Assembly (NCBI RefSeq): GCF_040760075.1
Contig: NZ_CP142884.1
Span: 4,712,001-4,776,000, forward strand
Direction: 5' to 3'
Origin: Sphingobacterium sp. R2
Lineage (GTDB): Bacteria > Bacteroidota > Bacteroidia > Sphingobacteriales > Sphingobacteriaceae
DNA length: 64,000 bases
The first letter of the stretch is position 1; each line of letters begins with the position of its first letter. The position numbers and the translations under genes are program-made. Below are positions 53,371-62,423 of the stretch, piece by piece. The notes below the pieces were generated by a model. The model had not been told where the DNA came from and ran no database searches. It saw nothing but the letters and a program-made list of their open reading frames with translations.

Positions 53371-53731
53371 TGACGCACACATAGTCTATTAGAAATCCAA
53401 GTATGAATCAAATTTTGGGCTTGCATTTCTTTTTCCAGGAATTTGTGTTATACTATTTCGAATGACGAATTGAGTGACATATGGTTAAAATCAGCCGTTA
53501 GCAAAGGCAATATAAGGATAAATAATACGGTAATCTGACTTACTTATTCATGTAAATCTGATGATAGAAAAGTTCGATGATGAGAATAATGAAGGTCGAG
53601 TTTAGACGACATATAAAATCGCCAGATAAGCAGTATATATCAATGTAAATAGCTCATCTGGCGATCGAATCCGAAAATATTTAAGGTAGTAATTTTAAAA
53701 CATTAATCCGCTTAGGTAGAAGACCCCACGA
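53371..53731. other. Intergenic region between convergent helicase and mqnA genes
   Basis: A 361-nt spacer with no convincing frame. It holds one 10-bp hairpin near mqnA (see 53618-53665) and is otherwise unstructured to the eye. Confidence 0.5.
53618..53665 (-). terminator. Possible terminator of the menaquinone operon
   Basis: ATCGCCAGAT (53618-53627) pairs perfectly with ATCTGGCGAT (53656-53665). The stem extends by three more pairs past a mismatch, and the loop is about 20 nt. On the - strand the stem is followed by TTTATATG, a short T-run. Confidence 0.55.
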
Positions 53732-54460
53732 TTAATCCAATGCTTTTAAATAACGAAGATACAATTGGACAGCCTCCCGCTTTTTATCTGTTAAATGGAA
53801 ATCGAGATGCTGTGTTAAATATTTTGAGTAATCGAAGCCTTTAAACTCGGGTAGACCGGCAATAACGTCGGTTGCATGTTCCACACCATACGATAAAGCC
53901 TCATTAAATTGTTCCACAAAAGATACTGGAAGCTCTTTATTGCTTACCCATAAAGCGAAAGCGAAGGGCAATCCTGTAAAATTAAACCACTCTTTTCCCA
54001 GATCGTAGAGGTATGGAACTGTGTCCTTTTTGCCGAAGGTGCGATCTCCGATTAACACATAAGCATCTGCCTCGACAGATTCGTCCGTGACCAATTCTAC
54101 TTCTTTCTTCCAATAATTCTTAATCAATATACGGGCTAATCCATTTGATGTACGCGATTGCTTATCCAAACGTAAGGTTTCCACCTCTTCAATAGGTCTA
54201 TTAGCAAAAATAAATACGGAATCCACGGCACCTTCTGTACCTATACAAAAATCTGTATTAATATAATATTCAGGAAGACTTAATAAAGCAGCTGTCGGGA
54301 TAATACCGATATCAGCTTCGTTATCAATTACTTTCTGTGCACATGCGCTTGGATAATCGACACTCAAGTCAATCTGCTCCATTATTTTTGATTGACGTAT
54401 ACCGTTCAGAAATGGATACGTATTTGTATACGATACGGCAGAAACTCTAATTTTATTCAT
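53732..54460 (-). CDS. mqnA: Chorismate dehydratase MqnA (futalosine menaquinone pathway)
   Basis: Converts chorismate to 3-enolpyruvylbenzoate, the first step of the futalosine route. The 242-residue periplasmic-binding-like fold has VSAVSYTNTYPFLNGI, DYPSACAQKVIDNEADIGIIPTAALLSL, FIFANRPIEEVETLRLDKQSRTSNGLARILI and GDRTFG. It overlaps the upstream phosphatase gene by 8 nt. The same operon encodes MqnE, which takes the next pathway intermediate, so MqnA is favoured over the related MqnD. Confidence 0.92.
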   Translation of the reverse strand: MNKIRVSAVSYTNTYPFLNGIRQSKIMEQIDLSVDYPSACAQKVIDNEADIGIIPTAALLSLPEYYINTDFCIGTEGAVDSVFIFANRPIEEVETLRLDKQSRTSNGLARILIKNYWKKEVELVTDESVEADAYVLIGDRTFGKKDTVPYLYDLGKEWFNFTGLPFAFALWVSNKELPVSFVEQFNEALSYGVEHATDVIAGLPEFKGFDYSKYLTQHLDFHLTDKKREAVQLYLRYLKALD

Positions 54461-55079
54461 CTATCAATGCTTCTAAGTGTGCAATATTGTAATGGTCTAC
54501 AATCTCAAATTGACCATTATCATACTGCAATTTATATAAAGCAGTATTGGTGTGCGGAAAATCATCCATATAACGGGCCTCTACGCCCGTCATGAGGCAA
54601 AGCATGATCCTTAATGCACGTCCGTGCATACATACGAGAATATTCTCTTCGTCTGTCTGAGCAAGCATATGATCCAAAGCGACCCGTTGACGAGCCATCA
54701 GCTCATTGGGAGACTCTCCGTTTTCAATACTGACATCCAATTCTCCGTTGCGCCATGCTGCGACTAATTTTTCAAAACCAGCTAACAACTCCGGTGTTTG
54801 CTCTTTTCCCTCATAAACTCCCCAGCTTATTTCATCCAATCCAACGAGTTGTTCCCAAGGTACGTTCAAATCAAGAAATCCCTGTACAGTTTGATGCGTG
54901 CGCAATAAGGTAGAGGTATATATTTTATCAAAAGGCACGTTACTGTAACGATCAAAGAAAGCCTGAGCTTGCGCTACCCCCATAGTGTTCAGCGGCGAAT
55001 TAACCCCTCTCCCCTGTACAATGCCTTTTAAATTTAGATCAGTCTGTCCGTGCCGTATAAAATAAAATGTCTTTTTCAA
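54453..55079 (-). CDS. Histidine phosphatase (phosphoglycerate mutase-like) in the menaquinone operon
   Basis: A 208-residue histidine-phosphatase protein. FIRHGQTDLNLKGIVQGRG carries the catalytic RHG and second Arg, GVYEGKEQTPELL the acid region, and VCMHGRALRIML the second catalytic His. It lies between mqnE (13 nt upstream) and mqnA (8-nt overlap), so it is surely cotranslated with them. The substrate is unknown, and the family also includes cobalamin and nucleotide phosphatases. Confidence 0.92.
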   Translation of the reverse strand: MKKTFYFIRHGQTDLNLKGIVQGRGVNSPLNTMGVAQAQAFFDRYSNVPFDKIYTSTLLRTHQTVQGFLDLNVPWEQLVGLDEISWGVYEGKEQTPELLAGFEKLVAAWRNGELDVSIENGESPNELMARQRVALDHMLAQTDEENILVCMHGRALRIMLCLMTGVEARYMDDFPHTNTALYKLQYDNGQFEIVDHYNIAHLEALIDE

Positions 55080-55092
55080 AGTATGAGTCTAG

Positions 55093-56292
55093 TTATGAAT
55101 TAACAACAGGTAATGCGTAATAACTTTTCTTTTGGTTACCGTGATCAAACACAACATCTTTATAATCTGTAACCACGTTATACAGTGTATCTCTTTCAAT
55201 AGGATGACGTCCAACATTTTTTATGAGTTCAACAACTTCTTGGGTGGTCATTCCCGGCTTTTGCTCCTCCGCTCCTGCCATGCTGTATATCTTTGTTGTA
55301 TCGTCCAGTGTTCCATCGATATCATCTACGCCAAAGGCCAAGGATAGCTGCGCTGTATCTCTTGAAATCATTGCCCAGTAGGCCTTGATGTGATCAAAAT
55401 TATCCATGTATATCCGAGCAACGGCATAATTTCTCAAGTCCTCTATCACAGATGCTTCTGGAATATGGGACATTTGGTTCCCTTTATTTCTAAATTTCAA
55501 GGGAATAAATGTCTGAAAGCCCCCCGTCTTATCCTGCAATTGTCTTAAGCGATCCATGTGATCAACGCGGTGCCAAAACTGTTCGATATGACCATAAAGC
55601 ATGGTTGCGTTGGTGTGCATACCTAGCTTGTGTGCCTGCTCGTGAATATCTAACCATTGTTCAGCCGTACATTTATCATGCGCGATCTGTACTCTCACTT
55701 CTGGATGAAAAATCTCTGCACCTCCTCCCGGCATAGAATCCAACCCACAAGATTGCAAATACTTGAGGCCATCGTAATGGCTCAGTTTTGCCTTCTTAAA
55801 AATATAGTAATATTCAACAGGTGTAAGTCCTTTGATATGCAGTTCAGGACGGTGCTCCTTACATCTACGGAAAAAATCGGCGTAAAACTCGAGGTTTTGT
55901 TTAGGAACTACACCTCCTGTGATATGAACTTCCGTCACAGGCTCATTGTCATATTTTTTGACAATATCCATCATACCGTCAACCTCCATCTCCCAGCCTT
56001 CTGCGCGCTCTTTTATGAGCCTCGAATATGAACAGAACTTACAGTCATAGACACAGACATTGGTCGGCTCGATGTGAAAATTACGATTAAAAAAAGTACG
56101 GTCACCATGCCGCTTCTCACGGATATAATTCGCAAGTACACCAAGATACCCCAACTCACCTTTTTCATACAAAAGAACCCCTTCATCAAACGTGATACGC
56201 TGCTCCCGCAAAACTTTCTCCGCTATATTTCTCAATTCAACCGCTAAGTTTTTGTCGTTAATCAAGAAATTCAATTTATCCATTGCGTTCAT
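55093..56292 (-). CDS. mqnE: Aminofutalosine synthase MqnE (radical SAM)
   Basis: Joins 3-enolpyruvylbenzoate to the adenosine of SAM, giving aminofutalosine. The 399-residue radical SAM protein has the CxxxCxxC cluster motif (CVYDCKFCSYSR), EVHITGGVVPKQNLEFY, GLTPVEYYYIFKKAKLS, GGGAEIFHPEVR, TNATMLYGHIE, FIPLKFRNKGNQMSH and LSLAFGVDDIDGT. These fit MqnE better than its relative MqnC. It heads the mqnE-phosphatase-mqnA operon. Other pathway genes (mqnB/C/D) are not in the window. Confidence 0.94.
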   Translation of the reverse strand: MNAMDKLNFLINDKNLAVELRNIAEKVLREQRITFDEGVLLYEKGELGYLGVLANYIREKRHGDRTFFNRNFHIEPTNVCVYDCKFCSYSRLIKERAEGWEMEVDGMMDIVKKYDNEPVTEVHITGGVVPKQNLEFYADFFRRCKEHRPELHIKGLTPVEYYYIFKKAKLSHYDGLKYLQSCGLDSMPGGGAEIFHPEVRVQIAHDKCTAEQWLDIHEQAHKLGMHTNATMLYGHIEQFWHRVDHMDRLRQLQDKTGGFQTFIPLKFRNKGNQMSHIPEASVIEDLRNYAVARIYMDNFDHIKAYWAMISRDTAQLSLAFGVDDIDGTLDDTTKIYSMAGAEEQKPGMTTQEVVELIKNVGRHPIERDTLYNVVTDYKDVVFDHGNQKKSYYALPVVNS

Positions 56293-56395
56293 TAAATCTA
56301 TCTCCTATCTTAAATCAAATGTACCGAAAAGGCTACAAAAGTTATAATAAAAAAATGTGCCAACAACTAATTTGACAAAGCGCTTAAAAAGTGTC

Positions 56396-58219
56396 CTAGT
56401 CTGTAAATTGTTGCATTTCGATTAATTTCCGATACAATCCTTCACGCTGTATCAGCTCACTATGACTACCGATCTCTACAATCTTCCCCGCTTCAATAAC
56501 AACAATTTTGTCTGCATTCTGAATGGTACTTAAGCGATGCGCAATGACAACTGTTGTTCTATTATCCATTAATTTATAAAGAGAGTCCTGTACCAATTTC
56601 TCAGATTCAGTATCCAAAGCCGAAGTTGCTTCATCGAGTAGCATAATTGGCGGATTTTTTAAGACGGCTCGCGCAATACATATGCGCTGACGTTGACCAC
56701 CTGATAATTTGCCACCCCTATCACCAATATTGGTCTGGTAACCATGCTCCGTTTTTAAAATAAATTCATGTGCATTCGCAATCCGTGCAGCAGCTTCTAC
56801 TTCCTCCGGACTTGCAGAAACATTGGCAAAAGCAATATTGTTAAAGATCGTATCATTAAACAAAATAGATTCCTGATTCACTACACCGATCATATCCCGT
56901 AAAGAATCCTGGTTTAGCGCCCTCAAATCTGTACCATCAAAGAGAATCTGCCCACCCGTAACGTCCATAAATCTCGGAATTAAATCGACTAAAGTCGATT
57001 TACCTCCTCCTGAGGGACCTACCAATGCAACGATTTTCCCTTTTTCTATCGTTAAATCAATATGCTGTAAGATTTCTTTGTCTCGGTTATACGAGAAGCT
57101 CACCTGGTTAAATACGATACTTTTCTCAAAGCTTTTAACAAGTTTGGCACCCTCGGAATCCTTCACTTCAGTCTTTTCATCAATAAGTTCCAAAACCCGT
57201 TCACCCGCGGCAAGACCATTGTGGATACCACTAAAAGAATCCGTTAAAGCTTTTGCAGGACGCATGACCTGTGAAAAAATAGCGATGTAGGCAATAAACT
57301 CCGGTGCGGTCAGACTTCTGTCGCCCGAAAGGACCAAATGACCACCATACAGAAGAATAATTGCCACCATAATAACGCCAAGCAATTCAGAAACTGGCGA
57401 ACTTAACTGTTGCCGCTTAGCCATAGTACGGCCAATATTCGCATAGTGTTCGTTTTCATTATGAAACCTGTCCTTAATAAATGATACTCCATTAAAAGCT
57501 TTAATTATTTTGATGCCAGACAACGCTTCATCCAAATAGGATATCATGTTTCCATAAGATTCCTGAGCAGCATGGGCCTGAGTTTTGAGATTTTTAACAA
57601 TCCTTGCGATAAAAAAACCAGAGATGGGAATAACCAAGAGCGAAAAGAATGTTAATTGTGCTGAAATGTTAAACAGCATGACAATATACGCTATTAGCTG
57701 CAAAGGCTCTTTAAAAACAACTTGTAAAGTTCCTGTAACAGAATACTGCACAACTTGTACATCGGAAGCAACCTTCGATACAATATCTCCTTTACGCTGT
57801 CCCGTAAAATAGCCAACATGCAGATTCATCACGTTATCAAAAACCGCTCTGCGCAATTTGAGTAAAGTATGAATGCGAAAATTCTCCATGATACGTTGGC
57901 AGAAATAACGAAACAGATTGCTGATAAAAACTGAAATTACAATCACAATACACACGTATTTTAACGCGCCATAGGCTCCAAGCTGGTTATTGGCAACACT
58001 TGCATAGTAATTAAACCACGCGAGAATGTCGGTATAAGTCTCGGGTTTTACCGCTTCGACGGTCGCATTACCAGCGTTAAATAGTGTATGGAGTAATGGA
58101 GCAAGCAATGCTAAATTTAATGTACTAAAAATAACCGTGATCAGCGTGAAAATTACATATGGGATTGCAAATTTCTCAATGGGTTTAGCAAACGATAAGA
58201 GCCTAAAATATGTTTTCAT
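56396..58219 (-). CDS. MsbA-like ABC exporter (fused permease and ATPase)
   Basis: A 607-residue half-transporter. Six membrane segments fill about 15-320. The ATPase domain has Walker A GPSGGGKST (401-409), the signature LSGGQRQRICIARA, Walker B IMLLDEATSALD and the H-loop VIAHRLSTI. The type exports lipid A (MsbA), lipids or peptides; the exact cargo is not clear. It lies 103 nt upstream of the mqn operon with no terminator seen between, so some readthrough is possible. Confidence 0.9.
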   Translation of the reverse strand: MKTYFRLLSFAKPIEKFAIPYVIFTLITVIFSTLNLALLAPLLHTLFNAGNATVEAVKPETYTDILAWFNYYASVANNQLGAYGALKYVCIVIVISVFISNLFRYFCQRIMENFRIHTLLKLRRAVFDNVMNLHVGYFTGQRKGDIVSKVASDVQVVQYSVTGTLQVVFKEPLQLIAYIVMLFNISAQLTFFSLLVIPISGFFIARIVKNLKTQAHAAQESYGNMISYLDEALSGIKIIKAFNGVSFIKDRFHNENEHYANIGRTMAKRQQLSSPVSELLGVIMVAIILLYGGHLVLSGDRSLTAPEFIAYIAIFSQVMRPAKALTDSFSGIHNGLAAGERVLELIDEKTEVKDSEGAKLVKSFEKSIVFNQVSFSYNRDKEILQHIDLTIEKGKIVALVGPSGGGKSTLVDLIPRFMDVTGGQILFDGTDLRALNQDSLRDMIGVVNQESILFNDTIFNNIAFANVSASPEEVEAAARIANAHEFILKTEHGYQTNIGDRGGKLSGGQRQRICIARAVLKNPPIMLLDEATSALDTESEKLVQDSLYKLMDNRTTVVIAHRLSTIQNADKIVVIEAGKIVEIGSHSELIQREGLYRKLIEMQQFTD

Positions 58220-58485
58220 TTAATTTCAACTTAGACAAACTACTCTTCAAAAAAATAGTAACTCGTCGATCTCTCCTCTTCCTTTCAGATTTTTATGGAG
58301 GAAATTGAACAAAAATAACAAATTAATCAACAAAAGCAGCCATCGTGTTAAGGGACTATAAAATTGTTGCATCGAAAAAACAAAGCAATTAACCTGTACG
58401 CTTTGAAAAATCGATAAAAAAATCTCATTTTAATGGATAATTTCCTAATTTAGCCTTATTAAAACACCATATTTAGTAAAATAAA

Positions 58486-59646
58486 ATGCGAATAGACGTT
58501 GCCAAAAGATTGCAGCACACCGAGGAATATTATTTCTCCAAAAAATTAAGAGAAATAGACGAGCTAAATAAACAGGGTGCGCGTGTAATCAACCTAGGAA
58601 TCGGAAGTCCAGATTTGCCACCGCATCCGGAGGTAATCGAGACATTAAGTACGAATGCCCAACTCCCAAATGCGCATGGCTATCAAAATTATAAAGGTGC
58701 TCCTGACCTACGACAAGCCGTTGCGGATTGGTATCAACGTTATTATCAGGCAACTTTTAATACAAATTCAGAAATACTCCCCTTAATTGGATCAAAAGAG
58801 GGAATTGTGCACATCTGCATGACTTATCTTCAAGAAGGAGACCAAGCGCTTATCCCCAATCCTGGATACCCTGCTTACGCTGCAGCCGTACGGCTGAGTG
58901 GTGCTGAAGCGATTACCTATAACCTAACGGAAGAGAAGAATTGGCTTATTGATTTGGATGAACTCAGAAAACAGGATTTGTCAAAAGTTAAATTGATGTG
59001 GATAAACTATCCCCATATGCCAACTGGGGCCTCTGCGCCTGATGTATTTTATCAGGAGCTGATTCAATTTGCCAAAACGCACAACATACTGATTTGCCAC
59101 GACAATCCATACAGCTTTATTCTTACAGATACGCCAAGAAGCATTATGAGCATACCGGGTTCGAAAGACGTGGCCATTGAATTAAATTCCCTGAGCAAAT
59201 CTTCCAATATGGCCGGATGGCGCATTGGTGTGCTCGTCGGTGCCGAAGAACATATAAATCAAGTGCTGCGTTTCAAAAGCAACATGGACTCAGGTATGTT
59301 TTTACCTGTTCAGCTGGCGGCTGCAAAAGCCTTACAACTTGATGCATCCTGGTATACCGATCTAAACAAAATTTACGCCGAAAGACGGCAACAGGTTTAT
59401 GAAATTATGGATTTGCTTGACTGCTCCTATCAAAAAGACCAGGTAGGCCTCTTTGTCTGGGCCCGTATACCTGAAAAATATAAAGATGGGTATGCGCTAA
59501 GCGACGCTGTTTTGGAGAAATCAAGGGTGTTCATCACACCTGGCGGAATTTTCGGAGATAAAGGCGATGAATATATCCGCATCAGTCTCTGCGCTACAGT
59601 AGCGGTACTCAAAGAATCAATACAGCGCATTCAAGATAATTTCTAA
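58486..59646 (+). CDS. Class I/II PLP-dependent aminotransferase
   Basis: A 386-residue fold-type I aminotransferase. NLGIGSPDLPPHPEVIETL, GSKEGIVHICMTYLQEGDQALIPNPGYPAYAAAV, CHDNPYSFI and the PLP Lys238 in LNSLSKSSNMAGWRIG are present; Arg at ISLCATVAVL-type C terminus ends the fold. It lies 128 nt upstream of tyrA, and in Bacteroidota an aminotransferase is often placed with prephenate dehydrogenase, so an aromatic (tyrosine/phenylalanine) specificity is inferred. The sequence also resembles LL-diaminopimelate aminotransferase. Confidence 0.88.
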   Translation: MRIDVAKRLQHTEEYYFSKKLREIDELNKQGARVINLGIGSPDLPPHPEVIETLSTNAQLPNAHGYQNYKGAPDLRQAVADWYQRYYQATFNTNSEILPLIGSKEGIVHICMTYLQEGDQALIPNPGYPAYAAAVRLSGAEAITYNLTEEKNWLIDLDELRKQDLSKVKLMWINYPHMPTGASAPDVFYQELIQFAKTHNILICHDNPYSFILTDTPRSIMSIPGSKDVAIELNSLSKSSNMAGWRIGVLVGAEEHINQVLRFKSNMDSGMFLPVQLAAAKALQLDASWYTDLNKIYAERRQQVYEIMDLLDCSYQKDQVGLFVWARIPEKYKDGYALSDAVLEKSRVFITPGGIFGDKGDEYIRISLCATVAVLKESIQRIQDNF

Positions 59647-59774
59647 CCCTTATAATGTCTGGGAGGCCTAAAAGCATAGAAATTTAATTAGTATAATTTA
59701 TCAACAAACAACCACGGTGTAGGTGTTCCTGTATAACCCTTGAACAAAAATACGCTTAATATAATTGTTTACAT

Positions 59775-60614
59775 ATGAACATTGCCATTGTAGGCGTAGG
59801 CTTGATCGGCGGCTCGGCTGCCATTCGCCTAAAAGAAACAAAATTCTGCGACAAAATCATCGGTGTAGATAAAAGTCAGAAGAACTTAGATAAAGCAATG
59901 CATATCGGCTTCATTGACGAAACAGCAAGCTTAGAAGATGCGATTAAGCGGTGTAAAGTATTGGTGCTCACAATCCCTGTTGATGCCATTTTAGATGTTG
60001 TTCCTCAAATTTTGGATCTGGTCACCGATCAGGTCGTCATTGATATGGGATCAACGAAAATAAACATTCTCAATAAAATTAAGAATCATCCTAACAGGGG
60101 GCGTTATGTAGCAGCCCATCCCATGGCCGGAACAGAATATTCAGGACCAGAAGCAGCTGTAGCCGGCTTGTTCAAAGGCAAAATGATGGTATATGTCGAA
60201 GCATTTAAAACCGATGAGGATGCGTTTGAGATCGCCGATGCCATCACCGACCAATTGGAGATGCGCAGCTGTTTTATGAATGCCGATGAACACGATGTAC
60301 ATACCGCTTATGTATCCCACATCTCCCATCTCACTTCTTTTGCACTTGCCTTAACAGTATTGGAAAAAGAAAAATCTCAGGGACGTATCTTTGAACTGGC
60401 GGGCTCCGGATTTGAATCTACGGTTCGTCTGGCCAAAAGTTCGCCCGATATGTGGACACCGATTTTCAAGCAGAATCGAGAAAACGTACTCGAAGTGCTC
60501 GAAGAGCATATCAAGCAGCTTCAATCCCTGCATGACGCTATTGCTACAGAGGATTATGACAAATTACACAAACTCATTACCCGTTCCAATAAGATAAAAA
60601 GGATTATTAAATAA
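59775..60614 (+). CDS. tyrA: Prephenate dehydrogenase
   Basis: Oxidative decarboxylation of prephenate to 4-hydroxyphenylpyruvate in tyrosine synthesis. The 279-residue protein has IVGVGLIGGSAAIRL as NAD-binding motif, VIDMGSTKINILNKI, and AAHPMAGTEYSGPEAA with the catalytic His. DEHDVHTAYVSHISHLTSFALA is the helical domain. There is no ACT domain and no fused chorismate mutase. It follows the aminotransferase gene and ends at a terminator shared with the TPR gene. Confidence 0.93.
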   Translation: MNIAIVGVGLIGGSAAIRLKETKFCDKIIGVDKSQKNLDKAMHIGFIDETASLEDAIKRCKVLVLTIPVDAILDVVPQILDLVTDQVVIDMGSTKINILNKIKNHPNRGRYVAAHPMAGTEYSGPEAAVAGLFKGKMMVYVEAFKTDEDAFEIADAITDQLEMRSCFMNADEHDVHTAYVSHISHLTSFALALTVLEKEKSQGRIFELAGSGFESTVRLAKSSPDMWTPIFKQNRENVLEVLEEHIKQLQSLHDAIATEDYDKLHKLITRSNKIKRIIK

Positions 60615-60640
60615 GGGTTTATCACTAGAAACAGTACGCG

Positions 60641-60673
60641 TAAACAAGGCCCTACTCAGGTCGGCCTTGTTTA
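60641..60673. terminator. Bidirectional terminator between tyrA and TPR gene
   Basis: TAAACAAGGCC (60641-60651) pairs with GGCCTTGTTTA (60663-60673) over 11 nt. The TPR gene's stop codon (60671-60673) lies in the 3' arm. Confidence 0.82.
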
Positions 60674-61891
60674 TTCATCTTCCAATTCATTGAACTTATC
60701 CAAGTCGGCTCTCGCTCCGACAGCATCACCCAATTTTTCGCGAATTGCGGCACGATAAGAATACAAATCAGAATAATATGGATTCAGATCGATCGCTTTG
60801 GAATAATCTGCCAGGGCTCCCTCAAAATTCTCGAGCTTTTCATTCAGATCGGCTCGCAATGAATATACATAAAAATCTTCCGGATTGAGACTAACAAGAC
60901 GGTCAAAATCCAGTAATGCTTCCTTAAAATTACCCAACCGCTCGAATAAAGAGGCTCTTTCTTCATACACAATCGACGAATGACCATCTATTTCTTCTGC
61001 CTGAGCATAGTCTTCCAAAGCTGTTTGGTAATTGCGGTAAGATTCAAAAACTTTTGCGCGAAATATATAAGCAGCAGATCGGTTCTTATCAAGAGCGATG
61101 GCCTGATTAAAATCAGACAATGCCAATTCAAAACAGGTCAATTTCAGGTATAAACTCCCCCTGAAAACAAAAAGACTGCTATCGCTACCGCCAGCTTCAA
61201 CAATTGCACACGAATAAAGATTGATGGCCTTTAGATAGCTATAGGAATGAACATATTCAAGACCCAGCCCATTTATTTCGTCCTTACTTAGCTGTTGAGA
61301 TTTTGATTCCAGCTCCTGAATAACCAAATTTTCAGCTTCGAAATAAGTCAATTCAGCCTGATTTTCCTGCCATTCCAATACACTATGGTAATTAAAATCT
61401 AGTCTCTTCGCAATCTGATAATCATAAAACGCCCCCTCATCTTCCTCGATCTGCCTATAGATTAAACAACGGCTGGCATAGAAGAATGGTTCTTCTGGAA
61501 AGTGCTCGATAGCATTTGTGAACGTTGCAACGGCTTTATCATAATTGCCTATCTTAACATAATAAAGTCCCAAATAACTATAGGCGAGCGCATGATGAGT
61601 TAAATCAATAGCCTCCTCAAACAATGCTACAGGATTACCATTCTCAAGGATACCTATATTAAACCCTTGCAAGAGGCATCGAAGAGCATGATCTCCCAAT
61701 TCAGCAAGCCAATCAGACGGAAAAGACGGACAAGATTGAGGAAAAAATGACGCAATGGGCAAAAAAGAGAACTTAGCAAGAAGGATGGGTACTGGCAGTG
61801 TAAAATCTGATTCTACAAAAGTATTGTTTTGAAGAATAACAGCTAAATTCGAAAACATATGCTTCATACTCAAAACTAAGTTAAATTTCAT
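60671..61891 (-). CDS. Tetratricopeptide-repeat protein
   Basis: A 406-residue soluble TPR protein. Residues about 95-405 hold at least seven repeats with the pattern A..Y...A....G....A...(Y/F)..AI...P (for example LTCFELALSDFNQAIALDKNRSAAYIFRAKVFE and ENFEGALADYSKAIDLNPYYSDLYSYRAA). The first ~90 residues are hydrophobic and unrelated to TPRs but not a clear signal peptide. TPRs bind partner proteins, none suggested by neighbours. ATG at 61891 is used, and ATGs at residues 9 and 12 are alternatives. Confidence 0.85.
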   Translation of the reverse strand: MKFNLVLSMKHMFSNLAVILQNNTFVESDFTLPVPILLAKFSFLPIASFFPQSCPSFPSDWLAELGDHALRCLLQGFNIGILENGNPVALFEEAIDLTHHALAYSYLGLYYVKIGNYDKAVATFTNAIEHFPEEPFFYASRCLIYRQIEEDEGAFYDYQIAKRLDFNYHSVLEWQENQAELTYFEAENLVIQELESKSQQLSKDEINGLGLEYVHSYSYLKAINLYSCAIVEAGGSDSSLFVFRGSLYLKLTCFELALSDFNQAIALDKNRSAAYIFRAKVFESYRNYQTALEDYAQAEEIDGHSSIVYEERASLFERLGNFKEALLDFDRLVSLNPEDFYVYSLRADLNEKLENFEGALADYSKAIDLNPYYSDLYSYRAAIREKLGDAVGARADLDKFNELEDE

Positions 61892-61927
61892 TACAAACGA
61901 AATTTAACAATCGATCAACAGCTATAT

Positions 61928-62323
61928 TTACTTAAGCTTATCGTTTACCTCGCCTGTTAAGTACAAATATTTATAACGGATAATATCTCTTGAATTGGTA
62001 AAACGGATTAATTTTTCCTTCTTGAAAACATAATTCGACACCTTTTCTTCCATCAAACGCAAAAATTCGACAAATTCAGCAAAAAAGTTCTGACGCTCGA
62101 GTGGTGTAAACTGGCTGTTCTTAACAATCCAGAAGAATTGCTCCTCATTCACGTGGAAGGAAACCTCATTGTGCTTCTCTTTTCGAAAAATAAAGATTGG
62201 ATCATTTTCCTGGTTAATAAATAGAGCAAAGCCAGTATTTCCACCATCCAGATTAACGACAAAAGCAGAAAAATAGACAGTACCGATCTGTAAACTTTCC
62301 AGACAAATTAATTTATGCAACAT
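61928..62323 (-). CDS. Small protein of unknown function
   Basis: A 131-residue protein. The frame opens at 62374 with a TTG in the shared terminator hairpin region. ATG at 62323 (MLHKLICLESLQIGTVYF) is preferred. The sequence has beta strands at the start (VYFSAFVVNLDGGNTGFALFINQENDPIFIFR) and an amphipathic helical region (FTPLERQNFFAEFVEFLRLMEEKV). No family was recognised. It is 36 nt upstream of the TPR gene on the same strand, so the two are probably cotranscribed. Confidence 0.6.
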   Translation of the reverse strand: MLHKLICLESLQIGTVYFSAFVVNLDGGNTGFALFINQENDPIFIFRKEKHNEVSFHVNEEQFFWIVKNSQFTPLERQNFFAEFVEFLRLMEEKVSNYVFKKEKLIRFTNSRDIIRYKYLYLTGEVNDKLK

Positions 62324-62374
62324 CAGGTTGACAATTAGATCACCTAAAATTATTAAGTTTTTATTTAAAAACAA

Positions 62375-62404
62375 AAAAAGCTCACAAAATATTGTGAGCT
62401 TTTT
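62375..62404. terminator. Bidirectional terminator at the TonB receptor 3' end
   Basis: A perfect 13-bp stem (62375-62387 with 62392-62404) has a 4-nt loop. It has T residues on the 3' side of both strands. It ends the TonB-dependent receptor gene on the - strand, 19 nt after its stop codon. Confidence 0.88.
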
Positions 62405-62423
62405 GTAATTAGAGTAAAATTTA

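Noticed and set aside
62324..62374. TTG start extending the unknown 131-residue protein
   Set aside because: It sits at the edge of the shared terminator hairpin; an ATG at 62323 is better placed.
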